In this document: piece after piece, positions 36,601 through 45,924 of the stretch
How the letters are laid out: each line of letters starts with the position of its first letter
How positions within the stretch are numbered: the first letter of the stretch is position 1
From: CAVZBW01 sp963773635
GTDB lineage: Bacteria > Actinomycetota > Acidimicrobiia > Acidimicrobiales > RAAP-2
Length of the DNA: 64,000 nt
Reading direction: 5' to 3'
NCBI GenBank assembly: GCA_963773635.1
Contig: CAVZBW010000002.1
Location: forward strand, 434,001 to 498,000
Program-made: the position numbers and the translations under genes
Notes under the pieces: generated by a model
The model's input: only the letters and a program-made list of their open reading frames with translations
What the model was told of the DNA's origin: nothing
The model's database searches: none

Positions 36601-39600
36601 AGGCCCAGCCGGCGGAGGCGACGCCCACGGTGGTGGCCACCCCATCGCCGGGTCTCGCGGAGGCACCCGCCGGGGCGCTCGCCGCGGTACCCCTTTCACA
36701 GCCAGCGACCGCAACGACCGCGACCACCGCGACGACAAGCCCGGCGGGGTCGGCAGTCGACACGGCCCGGGTCGTGGCCGCCGAGCCCGACCTCCCGGCG
36801 GACTCGTCGCCGTCAGCGGACGCCGTGGCCGAGCGCATCGTGGCCCTGGTGGCCGAACAGACCGGCTACCCGGCCGAGATGCTGGCCATGGACCTCGACC
36901 TCGAAGCCGACCTCGGCATCGACACCGTCAAGCAAGCGGAGCTGTTCGCGACCATCCGCCAGGAATACGGGATCGAGCGCGACGACACGCTGAAGCTGCG
37001 GGACTATCCCACCTTGAACCACGTCCTGCGCTTCGTCCAAGAGCGCTCCCCCCACCCGCTTCCTGGGGGTGCCAGGCCTGCGGTCGAGCCCGCGCCACCC
37101 CCGGTTCGAGCCTCGACACCGTCGGGCCCGGTCGCCGCCGAGCCCGACCTCCCGGCGGACTCGTCGCCATCACCGGACGCGGTGGCCGAGCGCATCGTGG
37201 CCCTGGTGGCCGAACAGACCGGCTACCCGGCCGAGATGCTGGCCATGGACCTCGACCTCGAAGCCGACCTCGGCATCGACACCGTCAAGCAAGCGGAGCT
37301 GTTCGCGACCATCCGCCAGGAATACGGGATCGAGCGCGACGACACGCTGAAGCTGCGGGACTATCCCACCTTGAACCACGTCCTGCGCTTCGTCCAAGAG
37401 CGCTCCCCCCACCCGCTTCCTGGAGGTGCCAGGCCTGCGGTCGAGCCCGCGCCACCCCCGGTTCGAGCCTCGACACCGTCGGGCCCGGTCGCCGCCGAGC
37501 CCGACCTCCCGGCGGACTCGTCGCCATCACCGGACGCCGTGGCCGAGCGCATCGTGGCCCTGGTGGCCGAACAGACCGGCTACCCGGCCGAGATGCTGGC
37601 CATGGACCTCGACCTCGAAGCCGACCTCGGCATCGACACCGTCAAGCAAGCGGAGCTGTTCGCGACCATCCGCCAGGAATACGGGATCGAGCGCGACGAC
37701 ACGCTGAAGCTGCGGGACTATCCCACCTTGATCCACGTCCTGCGCTTCGTCCAAGAGCGCTTGCCACGTGAGCCGGTTGCGGCAGACCGACAGACTCCGC
37801 CATCGGATACGCGGCCATCAACGACCGACTCCGCCGCCAACCCCTTCTCGCCCCGAGTGCCGGTGCCCGTGTTGCGACCACCGCTGGACCTGTGCGCACC
37901 CACCGGCGTGGAGCTGGGGGCGGACAGCCGCCTGGTCGTCATGCCCGACGCCGGTGGCGTGGCGAAGGTGCTGGCCCGCCGACTCAAGAACCTCGGAGCC
38001 GAGGTACTGGTCATCGACGGTGGCTTGAGCGCCGAGGCCCTCGAGGCGCAATTAGACACCTGGCGGGCGTCCGGGCCGATCACCGGCGTTTACTGGCTGG
38101 CCGCGCTCGACGACGAGGGCCCCTCCGAGACGCTCGACGCCGGGTCGTGGAAGGAAGGCCTTCGCGTGCGGGTAAAGCTGCTCGCCACGACCATGCGCAA
38201 GCTCTACGACGACGTCGCCCAGCCCGGCAAGTTCCTTGTCAGCGCCAGCCGTCTTGGTGGCCGCCACGGTTATAACGACGCGGGTGCGAAGGCGCCAATG
38301 GGTGGAGCGGTGACGGGCTTCACCAAGGCCTTTGCCCGTGAGCGCAGCGACGCTCTCGTGAAGGCCGTCGACTTTGAGGCCAGCCGTAAGACCGCAGCAG
38401 TCGCCGATCTCCTCCTCGACGAGACCCGGCGCGACCCGGGCGTGGTCGAAGTCGGCCACTCAGCCGGCCTGCGCTGGAGCGTCGGCCTCGTGGGCGAACC
38501 TGCCAGCAACGGGGATTCCGGGCGGGTCCTCGGTCCCGACACCGTGTTCGTGGTCACCGGGGCGGCAGGCAGCATCGTATCTGCGATCATCGCCGACCTC
38601 GCTACCGCCTCCGGTGGCACCTTCCACCTCCTCGATCTCATCGCGGAGCCAGATCCGGCAGATCCCGACCTCGCTCGTTTGGTGTCCGACAAGGAGGGCC
38701 TCAGGCGTGATCTGGCCCAGCGCATCGCGGCCGGCGGCGATCGGGCTACGCCTGCGCTCGTCGAGCGCCAGCTCGCCCGCATCGAGCGAGACAAGGCGGC
38801 CAGGGACGCCATCGCTGCGGTGCAGAGTGCCGGCGGGACAGCATTCTGGTACCAGGTCGACCTGACCGACGGCGACGCAGCCAGCGCGGCCATGGAGAGC
38901 GTGTGCGAGCGCGGCAACCGGATCGACGTACTCGTGCACTGCGCAGGTCTCGAGATCAGCCACATGCTCGACCGCAAGCAGGCGCATGAGTTCGACCTGG
39001 TTTTCGACGTCAAGAGCGACGGCTGGTTCCACCTCCTGCGGATGCTGGGCACCGTCGAGGTGGACACCGCCGTGGTGTTCAGTTCGATTGCCGGCCGGTT
39101 CGGCAACGCTGGTCAGACGGACTACAGCGCGGCCAACGACCTGCTGTGCAAGAGCGTGTCGAGCTTCCGGCACACACGGCCCGGCACGCGCGGCATCGCC
39201 ATTGACTGGACGGCGTGGGCCGACATCGGCATGGCCAGTCGCGGGTCCATCCCCAAGGTGATGGAGCTGGCTGGCATCGACATGCTGCCCCCCGAGGTCG
39301 GCGTGCCGGTCGTCCGGCGCGAGGTGCTCGCCGGAGGACCCGGACGCGAGGTGGTGGTGGCGGGCCACCTCGGCGCGCTCGTCGCCGAGCGCGCCGAGCG
39401 CGGCGGCGTGGATATCGCCGCTGCGACGGCCGCCCTCAGCGAGCGGGCCGCGCCGATGATCGGCGAGGTGGCCGGCTGGACCCTGGCCGACGGGCTCATC
39501 GTCACGACAGCCCTCGACCCTTCGGCTCAGGGTTTCCTCGACGACCACCGCATCGAGGGGACACCCGTGCTGCCAGGTGCCATGGGCATCGAGGCCTTTG

Positions 39601-40334
39601 CCGAGGTCGCGTGCGGCCTCCTGCCGGGTTGGCGAGTGATCGCCCTCGAGGACATCGAGTTCCTTGCCCCATTCAAGTTCTATCGCGACGAACCCCGGAC
39701 CGTGGAACTGGTCACACAGTTCCGCTCGGAGGGGCCCAACCTGGTGGCGGACTGCCAGCTCCGAGGACGCCGGTCACTCGCCACCCGGCCCGAGCAGGTC
39801 ACCACCCATTTCACGGCCCGGGTCCGTCTGGCCGAGGAGGCGCTCGCGCCGGCCACCACCGATCCGGTACCCGACCCGGCCGGCTTGGTCGTCGGAGCCG
39901 ACGACGTCTACCGGATCTACTTTCACGGCCCCACGTATCGGGTACTCGAGGGCGCCTGGCAGGACCGACAGGGCATCGCAGGCAGGTTCACCGTGGATCT
40001 GCCTGCCAACCACCAGCCGAGCGGCCTTCCCACCGTGATGGACCCGCGGTTGATCGAGCTTTGCTTCCAGACCGCCGGCGTGCTCCAACTGGGCGCAACC
40101 GGCCGGATGGCGCTACCGAGGCGCCTGCGCCGGATCGAGGTGCGGCCCGTGCCGTCCGATGCCACCGGCTGGCGATCGAGGGTGACCCCCAGGGCCGACG
40201 GTAGAGGCTTCGACGCCGTCGTCGCCGACGCCCGAGGCAACGTCCGAATCCGGCTCGAGGGCTACGAGACGACCGAGCTTCCAGGCGAGATTGGTGCCGA
40301 GTTGCTGGCACCTCTCCGCAAGGTGGTGAGTTGA
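33504..40334 (+). CDS. Megasynthase part 2: AT, second KS, three ACPs, KR, DH (Pfa-like)
   Basis: 2276 residues in this frame. Domain order: acyltransferase (FLYTGQGSQYVNM, nucleophile Ser166 in GHSLGEYGAL); a second condensing domain with Cys726 in NSACASTTQAV, HETYTPARGG and NTKGFTGHPMGVG; three ACPs (LGIDTVKQAELF each, so Thr where Ser is expected) at 36779-37762; a ketoreductase with TGAAGSIVSAI, VFSSIAGRFGNAGQ and DYSAANDLLCK; and a dehydratase hotdog with DDHRIEGTPVLPG near 2013 and a second-half LIELCFQTAG. There is no enoyl reductase or thioesterase. The product is inferred to be an unusual, partly unsaturated or hydroxylated long acyl chain, as for Pfa-type secondary lipid synthases. 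It is followed by the carboxylase that can supply malonyl-CoA. Confidence 0.85.
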   Translation: MPRAGASPNPADLAAPERLAIDYGDQAELADRAARALHALDRDEPQAWRMLRGRGIFRGRGAPGKVAFLYTGQGSQYVNMLAALRRTEPVVAATFDEADAVMGPILGRPLTDFIFVDPADTEKVAAAERDLRRTEITQPAVLAVDLALTRLLAEFGIIPDLVMGHSLGEYGALVAAGSLTFAGALEAVSARGQEMANLTIDDTGLMVAVSAPLEAVEEIVASIDGNVVVANVNSTTQAVLGGATEPVLAAERACEARGFSTTRLQVSHAFHTSIVAPASEPLRRTLQRIELRPPRLPVISNVTGDFYPSGEVAVPEMLDLLARQVASPVQFVKGLRHLYEEGARVFVEVGPKWALRGFASDVLGDEAAVNLATNHPKAGDVVSFNQALCGLYAAGLGFTGASEDLRLPTTTTERSVAATPAHNETRPRSATDAPTPDLPEQTYAEMGRLLADFLDKSRALYEAGSGSPPAAAAGTAPVVITGAALGTPGTPRVFDDTNLARLLNGEQFIDVIPTRLRAELLDRHITRLVKSDQGGSFETIDSPADVLKLAARGGAFEIDEDFGVDRDRARSFGRTTQLAIGAGFDALRDAGIPLVMRYRTTHLGTKLPERWGLPDDMRDDTGVIFASAFPGLEELAVEAQAFAADHARQEELAELEAIRARVEGLNDTGTALAEIDRRIHDLRKALAGTPYRFDRRFLFRVLSMGHSQFADLIGARGPNTQVNSACASTTQAVSVAEDWIRAGRCRRVVIVAADDVTSDGLLGWIGAGFLASGAAATDEDVTQSALPFDRRRHGMILGMGAAALVVEATDVVHERGLRPICEVLSTVTANSAFHGTRLDVDHIGDVMETLVAAAEMRAGIDRRMMARETVFVSHETYTPARGGSASAEISALRRVFGTDADRIVIANTKGFTGHPMGVGLEDVVAVKALETGIVPPLANFKEPDPELGPLNLSTGGAYPVQFALRLAAGFGSQVSMMLLRWTPMPDGCHRSPDELGYRYRIEDQDRFDDWLRRISGDATARLEVSQRRLRIAQAQPAEATPTVVATPSPGLAEAPAGALAAVPLSQPATATTATTATTSPAGSAVDTARVVAAEPDLPADSSPSADAVAERIVALVAEQTGYPAEMLAMDLDLEADLGIDTVKQAELFATIRQEYGIERDDTLKLRDYPTLNHVLRFVQERSPHPLPGGARPAVEPAPPPVRASTPSGPVAAEPDLPADSSPSPDAVAERIVALVAEQTGYPAEMLAMDLDLEADLGIDTVKQAELFATIRQEYGIERDDTLKLRDYPTLNHVLRFVQERSPHPLPGGARPAVEPAPPPVRASTPSGPVAAEPDLPADSSPSPDAVAERIVALVAEQTGYPAEMLAMDLDLEADLGIDTVKQAELFATIRQEYGIERDDTLKLRDYPTLIHVLRFVQERLPREPVAADRQTPPSDTRPSTTDSAANPFSPRVPVPVLRPPLDLCAPTGVELGADSRLVVMPDAGGVAKVLARRLKNLGAEVLVIDGGLSAEALEAQLDTWRASGPITGVYWLAALDDEGPSETLDAGSWKEGLRVRVKLLATTMRKLYDDVAQPGKFLVSASRLGGRHGYNDAGAKAPMGGAVTGFTKAFARERSDALVKAVDFEASRKTAAVADLLLDETRRDPGVVEVGHSAGLRWSVGLVGEPASNGDSGRVLGPDTVFVVTGAAGSIVSAIIADLATASGGTFHLLDLIAEPDPADPDLARLVSDKEGLRRDLAQRIAAGGDRATPALVERQLARIERDKAARDAIAAVQSAGGTAFWYQVDLTDGDAASAAMESVCERGNRIDVLVHCAGLEISHMLDRKQAHEFDLVFDVKSDGWFHLLRMLGTVEVDTAVVFSSIAGRFGNAGQTDYSAANDLLCKSVSSFRHTRPGTRGIAIDWTAWADIGMASRGSIPKVMELAGIDMLPPEVGVPVVRREVLAGGPGREVVVAGHLGALVAERAERGGVDIAAATAALSERAAPMIGEVAGWTLADGLIVTTALDPSAQGFLDDHRIEGTPVLPGAMGIEAFAEVACGLLPGWRVIALEDIEFLAPFKFYRDEPRTVELVTQFRSEGPNLVADCQLRGRRSLATRPEQVTTHFTARVRLAEEALAPATTDPVPDPAGLVVGADDVYRIYFHGPTYRVLEGAWQDRQGIAGRFTVDLPANHQPSGLPTVMDPRLIELCFQTAGVLQLGATGRMALPRRLRRIEVRPVPSDATGWRSRVTPRADGRGFDAVVADARGNVRIRLEGYETTELPGEIGAELLAPLRKVVS
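36779..37762 (+). repeat. Three near-identical tandem ACP-linker repeats, 357-bp period
   Basis: Units start at about 36783, 37140 and 37497, a period of exactly 357 bp (119 codons: an ACP plus an Ala/Pro-rich linker). Differences between units are single bases (for example GGG/GGA in the linker and AAC/ATC in the last unit). Silent positions are nearly identical too, so the copies are recent or kept alike by gene conversion. Each unit has DLEADLGIDTVKQAE. Confidence 0.95.
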
Positions 40335-40422
40335 CACGGCCAAAGCATCGCCTCGCCCCAGCCGTCGCGACGCGACCCGGCGCGTCCGCAGGATCGCCGT
40401 CGTCAACCGCGGCGAGCCGGCC

Positions 40423-43400
40423 ATGCGGCTCATCCACGCCGTCCGCGAGTACCGCCAGGAAGTTGGCCGCGACATCCGCACCATCGCGCTCTACACCGAG
40501 CCCGACCGCGACGCCCTGTTCGTGCGCGAAGCCGACGAGGCCGTCCTGCTGGGCCCGGCGATGTTCACCGATCCCGACGGTCTGCAACAGAGCAGATACC
40601 TGGACTACGGCGCGCTCGAACAAGCCATCGTGTCTGCACGGGCCGACGCGGCCTGGGTCGGTTGGGGCTTCGTGGCCGAGCACCCCGAGTTCGCCGAGCT
40701 GTGCGACCGGTTGGGCGTCGTGTTCGTCGGTCCGCCGGCAGACGTCATGCGCCGTCTTGGCGACAAGATCAGCTCGAAGAGGCTGGCCGAGGAAGCCGGC
40801 ATTGCCGTGGTCCCCTGGAGCGGCGGGCCCGTCGAAGGGGCCGACGATGCCCTCGTGCAAGCCGAGCGACTCGGCTTCCCCCTACTGATCAAGGCCTCCG
40901 CGGGCGGGGGGGGCCGAGGGATACGCCGGGTGGAGCGGCTCGGCGACGTTGTCGACGCCTACGAACGGGCGAGCACAGAGGCCCACGCCACATTTGGCGA
41001 CGCCACGGTGTTCATGGAGCGGCTCCTGCCTCGGGCCCGCCACATCGAGGTGCAGATCCTCGCCGACAGCCATGGCGTGACCTGGGCGGCCGGCATAAGG
41101 GACTGCACGTTGCAGCGGCACAACCAGAAGGTGGTGGAGGAGTCCGCCTCCACGGCGCTCACGCCCGAACAGGAGGTTGCAGTGCTGGCCGCCGCCCGGC
41201 GCGTGGCCCAGCAGGCCCGCTACCGCGGGGCGGGGACGGTGGAGTTCCTGTACCGCCCGGCGGACGGCATCTTGTGGTTCTTGGAGGTCAACCCCCGGCT
41301 GCAGGTCGAGCACCCCGTCACCGAGGCCACAACCGGGCTCGATCTGGTCAAGGCGCAGCTCCACATCGCCGAGGGCGGGCGGCTCGAAGGCCATCCCCCG
41401 GCCCGCGTGGGCCATGCCATCGAAGTGCGGATCTACGCCGAGGACCCCGAACACGACTTCGCGCCGTCTCCCGGTGCCATCGCCCTGCTTCGCCTGCCCA
41501 CCGGGCCAGGTGTCCGAGTCGACACGGGCGTGGTCGAGGGGGACGACATCCCTTCCGAATTCGACGCCATGATCGCCAAGCTGACCAGCTGGGGTCGTGA
41601 CCGCGGCGAGGCGCTCGTGAGGTTGCGGCGGGCCCTGGCCGAGACCGCCGTGGTCATCGAAGGCGGCGCCACCAATCGAGGCTTCCTGCTCGACCTGCTC
41701 GACCGCGAGGAGTTTCGCTCCGGTGACTTCGACAACACCTGGCTGGACCAGCTCGCGGCGTCCGGCGGCACAACCAGCGATCGATTTGCGCACGTTGCCC
41801 TAATTGTCGCCGGCATCGACGCCTACGACAGCCAGCTGGCCGTCCAGCAAGCAAGCTTCTTCGCCTGGGCCCGCCGGGGCCGGCCCCAGGCAGGCACCGA
41901 GGGGTTCCGCCGAGTCGATCTCCGGCATCGTGCGAGCGCGTACTCCCTGGCCGTTTCACGGGTCGGGCCGACCCGCTACCGGGTGCAGGTGGGCCGTGGC
42001 GTCGCTGACGTCGAGATGGAGCGAAACGGCCGGTTCCAGAGCCGGGTGGTCATCGACGAACGGTCGTACCGGGTCATCTCCTCCAGCACCGCTATCGGCC
42101 ACCACGTCGAAGTGGAAGGCGTCGCTCACCGCTTGATGCGCAACGACGTCGACGTGGTGCGGGCGATGGCGCCAGGCGTGGTCGTGGCCATCCTCGCCGC
42201 CGCGGGCGACCAGGTCGCCTCGGGCGATGCCCTGGCCGTCATCGAGAGCATGAAGATGGAAACGATCCTGAGGGCCCACAGGGCCGGGAAGATCGGACGG
42301 GTGCTGGTCGGTGGCAACGTGCAGGTGCCTGCCGGAGCTGTCCTCTTCCAGTTCGACTCCGATGTGCCACAGTCCCCCTCACGCGGCGCTGCGCTCAAGT
42401 TCCGTCCCGCGTCGGTCCGGTCGACGACCACGCCGGCCGAGACCTTGGACTCGAGTCTCCAAGTCCTCCACAACCTCATCCTCGGCTACGACATCGGTGA
42501 CCACGATTCACAACACGCAGCCGACGAGTTCGCCCGTGCAGGCAACGCCAGGGGTGTGAACGACGACGTCTTCGCCCGCGTCTTGAGACTGCTCTCGCTG
42601 TTCGCAGACCTGCGGGTCCTCTTCCGTAGCCAGAGGGACACGGACGACGGAGACCCGCTCGTCCGAAGCGCGAGGGAGGATTTCTACGCCTACCTGCGGT
42701 CATTCGACCCGGAGCGCGAGGGTCTGCCGGCGCATTTCCTGGACGATCTCGGCCGGGCGCTGGCCCACTACGGAGTCAACTCGCTCGAGCCCGACCCCGC
42801 TCTGCAAGACGCCGCCTTCTGGATCTTCCAGTCACAGCAGCGGGTCCCGACTCAGGTGCCGTTCGTAATCGCCATGCTCGAACGGTTGCTCGAAGGTTCA
42901 CCACCCAGTTCCGATGCCCTGCACGAGGAGCTCCGCTTCTGCCTGGACAGGCTGGTGGGTGCGACCGAGCAGCGGTATCCGGTGATCGCCGACCTGGCCC
43001 GAGAGGTTCGCTTCCGGCACTTCGACGAGGCATTGCTGTCCCATGCTCGTGCCCAGGTCTACCTGGACATGGACCACCACCTGGCAGCCCTCGCCGGTCG
43101 GCCCGACGACCGCGACCGGACCCGGCACATCGAGGCCCTCGTGGGGTGCCCGCAGCCACTCGCCCCCCTGCTGCTCGGTCAGATGCCAACAGCGGACGAA
43201 ACGCTCGGCGCCGTGGCCCTCGAGGTCATGACCCGCCGCTACTACCGGATACGCGAGCCTCGGCGCTTCCGCACGACGACGGCCGCCGGACATCGCTTCG
43301 TCGAGGCGGAGTACGACGATGGCCAAGGTGTCCACCTGCTCACGACCGCCTGCCCACTCGGCGCACTGAAGGCGGTGGTCGATACCGTAGGCGTGGCGGT

Positions 43401-45924
43401 CGTCGGTCTGCCGACGGGCGATGCCGTATTCGTGGACCTCTATGCGTGGGACAGCGGGCCATCAGAGAGTGACGATGCGTTTGTGGCCGAAAGTCTGTCC
43501 ATTCTCGAGGCGGCATCGCTGCCACCAATGATCGGCAGGGTCGTGATCGTGGTGGGCCAGCCGGGATCCGACCACCGCATGAGCTCGGTGCGGCACTACA
43601 CCTTCAACCGTTCCGGGGGCGACTTCGGCGAGGACACGTTCCTCCGCGGCCTGCACCCAATGATGGCGGAGCGCCTTCAGCTCTCGAGTCTGCGAGCCTT
43701 CGAGATCGAGCGGCTTCCAGCAACGGACGATGTCTACCTGTTCCACGGCAGAGCCCGGCACAGCACCAGCGACGAGCGGCTCTTCGCCCTGGCAGAGGTG
43801 CGTGATCTCACCCCGGCGCGGGCACCCGATCGCCGCGTGATGGCCTTACCGCAGATGGAACGAGTGCTCTTCGACGCCCTGGCTGGGATCCGCCAGTTCC
43901 AGGCGCGGCGTTCCCTTGAGCAGCGCTTGCACTGGAACCGGGTCGTGCTCTACGTCTGGCCGCCGCTGGACTTGGGCATCGACGAGATCAGTGCCGTCGC
44001 TCGCCGGCTGGCTCCTGCCACCGAAGGCCTCGGTATCGAGCGGATCGACTTGCGCTGCCGGCGGCTCGACCCGGTCACCGGCGGACTCCGGGACCGGGTG
44101 CTAAGCCTGTCCAACCCCTCCGCAGAAGGCTTCGTGATCTCCGAGTCCAACCCCTCGTCGCAACCTTTGCTGCCCCTCGACGAGTACACGCACAAGGTGG
44201 TGCAGGCCCGGCGCCGGGGACTGACCTATCCGTACGAGCTGATAAGGATGTTATTGGCGCCACGGGCGGGAGGTCGCTCGGAGGTCGCAGGCGGGTCCTT
44301 CGAAGAACACGATCTCGACGGAGAAGGGCACCTGATCCCGGTTGACCGCCCACCCGGTCGCAACGAGGCAGGAATCGTGGTCGGAGTGACGCGCAATGTC
44401 ACGGACCGGCACCCCGAGGGGATGGCCCGGGTCGCGTTGCTCGGGGACCCCACGCTTTCTCTGGGGTCCCTGGCCGAGCAGGAGTGCCGACGCATCATCG
44501 CGGCTCTCGACCTGGCAGCCCAGATGAGAGTGCCGGTCGAGTGGTTCGCGCTCTCCGCCGGGGCCAAGATCTCCATGGACAGCGGTACCGAGAACATGGA
44601 CTGGATCGCGGCCGTCCTTCGACGGATTATCGAATTCACCCAGGCAGGCGGCGAGGTGAACGTCGTCGTTACGGGCATCAACGTCGGTGCCCAGCCCTAC
44701 TGGAACGCCGAAGCCACGATGCTCTTGCACACCAAGGGCATCCTCGTGATGACGCCGGAGTCGGCCATGGTGCTGACCGGCAAGCAAGCCCTCGACTATT
44801 CCGGAGGGGTGTCGGCCGACGACAACTTCGGTATCGGCGGCTACGAGGGGATCATGGGCCCCAGTGGACAGGCCCAGTACTGGGCGCGCGACCTGCACGG
44901 GGCCATCGGCATCCTGCTCGCCCACTACGCCCACGCCTACGTGGTGCCCGGGGAGCGGTTCCCCAGGATTGCCCCGACGACCGATCCCTCGGATCGTGAC
45001 GTTCGCGACTACCCGCACCGGCTCGACGGATCGGCGTTCGCGACCGTCGGGGACATCTTCTCCGATGTGGCGAACCCCGAGCGAAAGCTGCCATTTGACA
45101 TTCGCACCGTGATGCGTGCCACGATCGATCAAGATCACGAGCCGCTCGAACGGTGGTTGTCGATGCGTGACGCGGACACGGCGGTCGTCTGGGACGGGCA
45201 CCTGGGCGGCCATCCGATCGCCCTGCTCGGAATCGAGTCCCGTACCTTGCCCCGCCGCGGACCGGTACCTGCAGACGGACCCGATCAGTGGACCTCGGGC
45301 ACCCTCTTTCCCATGTCTTCGAAGAAGGTGGCCCGGGCCATCAACGCGGCAAGCGGCAACCGTCCTGTCGTGGTGCTCGCCAACCTGTCGGGATTCGACG
45401 GCTCGCCAGATTCGATGCGGTCTTTGCAGTTGGAGTTCGGGGCCGAGATCGGACGGGCGGTGGTGAACTTCCACGGCCCGATCGTTTTCTGCGTAATCTC
45501 CCGCTACCACGGCGGCGCCTTTGTGGTCTTCTCGCAAGCGCTCAACGAGCAGTTGGAGACCCTGGCGGTAGAAGGATCCCGGGCGTCGGTGATTGGGGGC
45601 GCCCCGGCGGCTGCGGTGGTGTTCGCCCACGACGTCCACTCGCGGGTCCGGGCCGACCCCAGGGTCATCAAGCTCGAGCACCAGCTCGCCGCCGTCGAAG
45701 GAGCAAAACGGGCCCGGTTCCGTGAGAGGCTGGAGAGCCTGACCGGCGCAGTCCAGGCCGAGAAGCGTGGAGAGGTCGCCGCGGAGTTCGACCGGGCGCA
45801 TAGCGTGGAGCGTGCTTTGCGGGTCGGGTCCGTGAGCACGCTCATACCGGCTTCCCGTCTGCGACCGCTGCTCATCGACGCCGTCAAACGAGGCATGGAC
45901 AGGGAGCTGGCCGCCAGCCGCTAG
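40423..45924 (+). CDS. Single-chain biotin-dependent acyl-CoA carboxylase (BC-BCCP-central-CT)
   Basis: 1833 residues, like a eukaryotic acetyl-CoA carboxylase. Biotin carboxylase (1-450): ASAGGGGRGIRRVE, HIEVQILADSHGV and EVNPRLQVEHPVTEAT. Biotinyl domain (~570-650): ESMKMET with biotin-lysine 611. A central region of about 700 residues has few motifs. The carboxyltransferase halves (~1290-1833) have PTLSLGSLAEQECRRII, GAKISMDSG, GINVGAQPYWNAEATML, QYWARDLHGAIG and ISRYHGGAFVVFSQ. It makes malonyl-CoA (or methylmalonyl-CoA) for the megasynthase just upstream. The family N-terminus (RRIAVVNRGEPAM) starts before ATG 40423, near 40381, but that frame has no ATG, GTG or TTG after the preceding stop, so the annotated start is probably too short. 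Confidence 0.88.
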   Translation: MRLIHAVREYRQEVGRDIRTIALYTEPDRDALFVREADEAVLLGPAMFTDPDGLQQSRYLDYGALEQAIVSARADAAWVGWGFVAEHPEFAELCDRLGVVFVGPPADVMRRLGDKISSKRLAEEAGIAVVPWSGGPVEGADDALVQAERLGFPLLIKASAGGGGRGIRRVERLGDVVDAYERASTEAHATFGDATVFMERLLPRARHIEVQILADSHGVTWAAGIRDCTLQRHNQKVVEESASTALTPEQEVAVLAAARRVAQQARYRGAGTVEFLYRPADGILWFLEVNPRLQVEHPVTEATTGLDLVKAQLHIAEGGRLEGHPPARVGHAIEVRIYAEDPEHDFAPSPGAIALLRLPTGPGVRVDTGVVEGDDIPSEFDAMIAKLTSWGRDRGEALVRLRRALAETAVVIEGGATNRGFLLDLLDREEFRSGDFDNTWLDQLAASGGTTSDRFAHVALIVAGIDAYDSQLAVQQASFFAWARRGRPQAGTEGFRRVDLRHRASAYSLAVSRVGPTRYRVQVGRGVADVEMERNGRFQSRVVIDERSYRVISSSTAIGHHVEVEGVAHRLMRNDVDVVRAMAPGVVVAILAAAGDQVASGDALAVIESMKMETILRAHRAGKIGRVLVGGNVQVPAGAVLFQFDSDVPQSPSRGAALKFRPASVRSTTTPAETLDSSLQVLHNLILGYDIGDHDSQHAADEFARAGNARGVNDDVFARVLRLLSLFADLRVLFRSQRDTDDGDPLVRSAREDFYAYLRSFDPEREGLPAHFLDDLGRALAHYGVNSLEPDPALQDAAFWIFQSQQRVPTQVPFVIAMLERLLEGSPPSSDALHEELRFCLDRLVGATEQRYPVIADLAREVRFRHFDEALLSHARAQVYLDMDHHLAALAGRPDDRDRTRHIEALVGCPQPLAPLLLGQMPTADETLGAVALEVMTRRYYRIREPRRFRTTTAAGHRFVEAEYDDGQGVHLLTTACPLGALKAVVDTVGVAVVGLPTGDAVFVDLYAWDSGPSESDDAFVAESLSILEAASLPPMIGRVVIVVGQPGSDHRMSSVRHYTFNRSGGDFGEDTFLRGLHPMMAERLQLSSLRAFEIERLPATDDVYLFHGRARHSTSDERLFALAEVRDLTPARAPDRRVMALPQMERVLFDALAGIRQFQARRSLEQRLHWNRVVLYVWPPLDLGIDEISAVARRLAPATEGLGIERIDLRCRRLDPVTGGLRDRVLSLSNPSAEGFVISESNPSSQPLLPLDEYTHKVVQARRRGLTYPYELIRMLLAPRAGGRSEVAGGSFEEHDLDGEGHLIPVDRPPGRNEAGIVVGVTRNVTDRHPEGMARVALLGDPTLSLGSLAEQECRRIIAALDLAAQMRVPVEWFALSAGAKISMDSGTENMDWIAAVLRRIIEFTQAGGEVNVVVTGINVGAQPYWNAEATMLLHTKGILVMTPESAMVLTGKQALDYSGGVSADDNFGIGGYEGIMGPSGQAQYWARDLHGAIGILLAHYAHAYVVPGERFPRIAPTTDPSDRDVRDYPHRLDGSAFATVGDIFSDVANPERKLPFDIRTVMRATIDQDHEPLERWLSMRDADTAVVWDGHLGGHPIALLGIESRTLPRRGPVPADGPDQWTSGTLFPMSSKKVARAINAASGNRPVVVLANLSGFDGSPDSMRSLQLEFGAEIGRAVVNFHGPIVFCVISRYHGGAFVVFSQALNEQLETLAVEGSRASVIGGAPAAAVVFAHDVHSRVRADPRVIKLEHQLAAVEGAKRARFRERLESLTGAVQAEKRGEVAAEFDRAHSVERALRVGSVSTLIPASRLRPLLIDAVKRGMDRELAASR

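Noticed and set aside
36813..37754. CRISPR-like regular repeats
   Set aside because: The period is 357 bp and in frame; the units are ACP domains, not short repeats with spacers.
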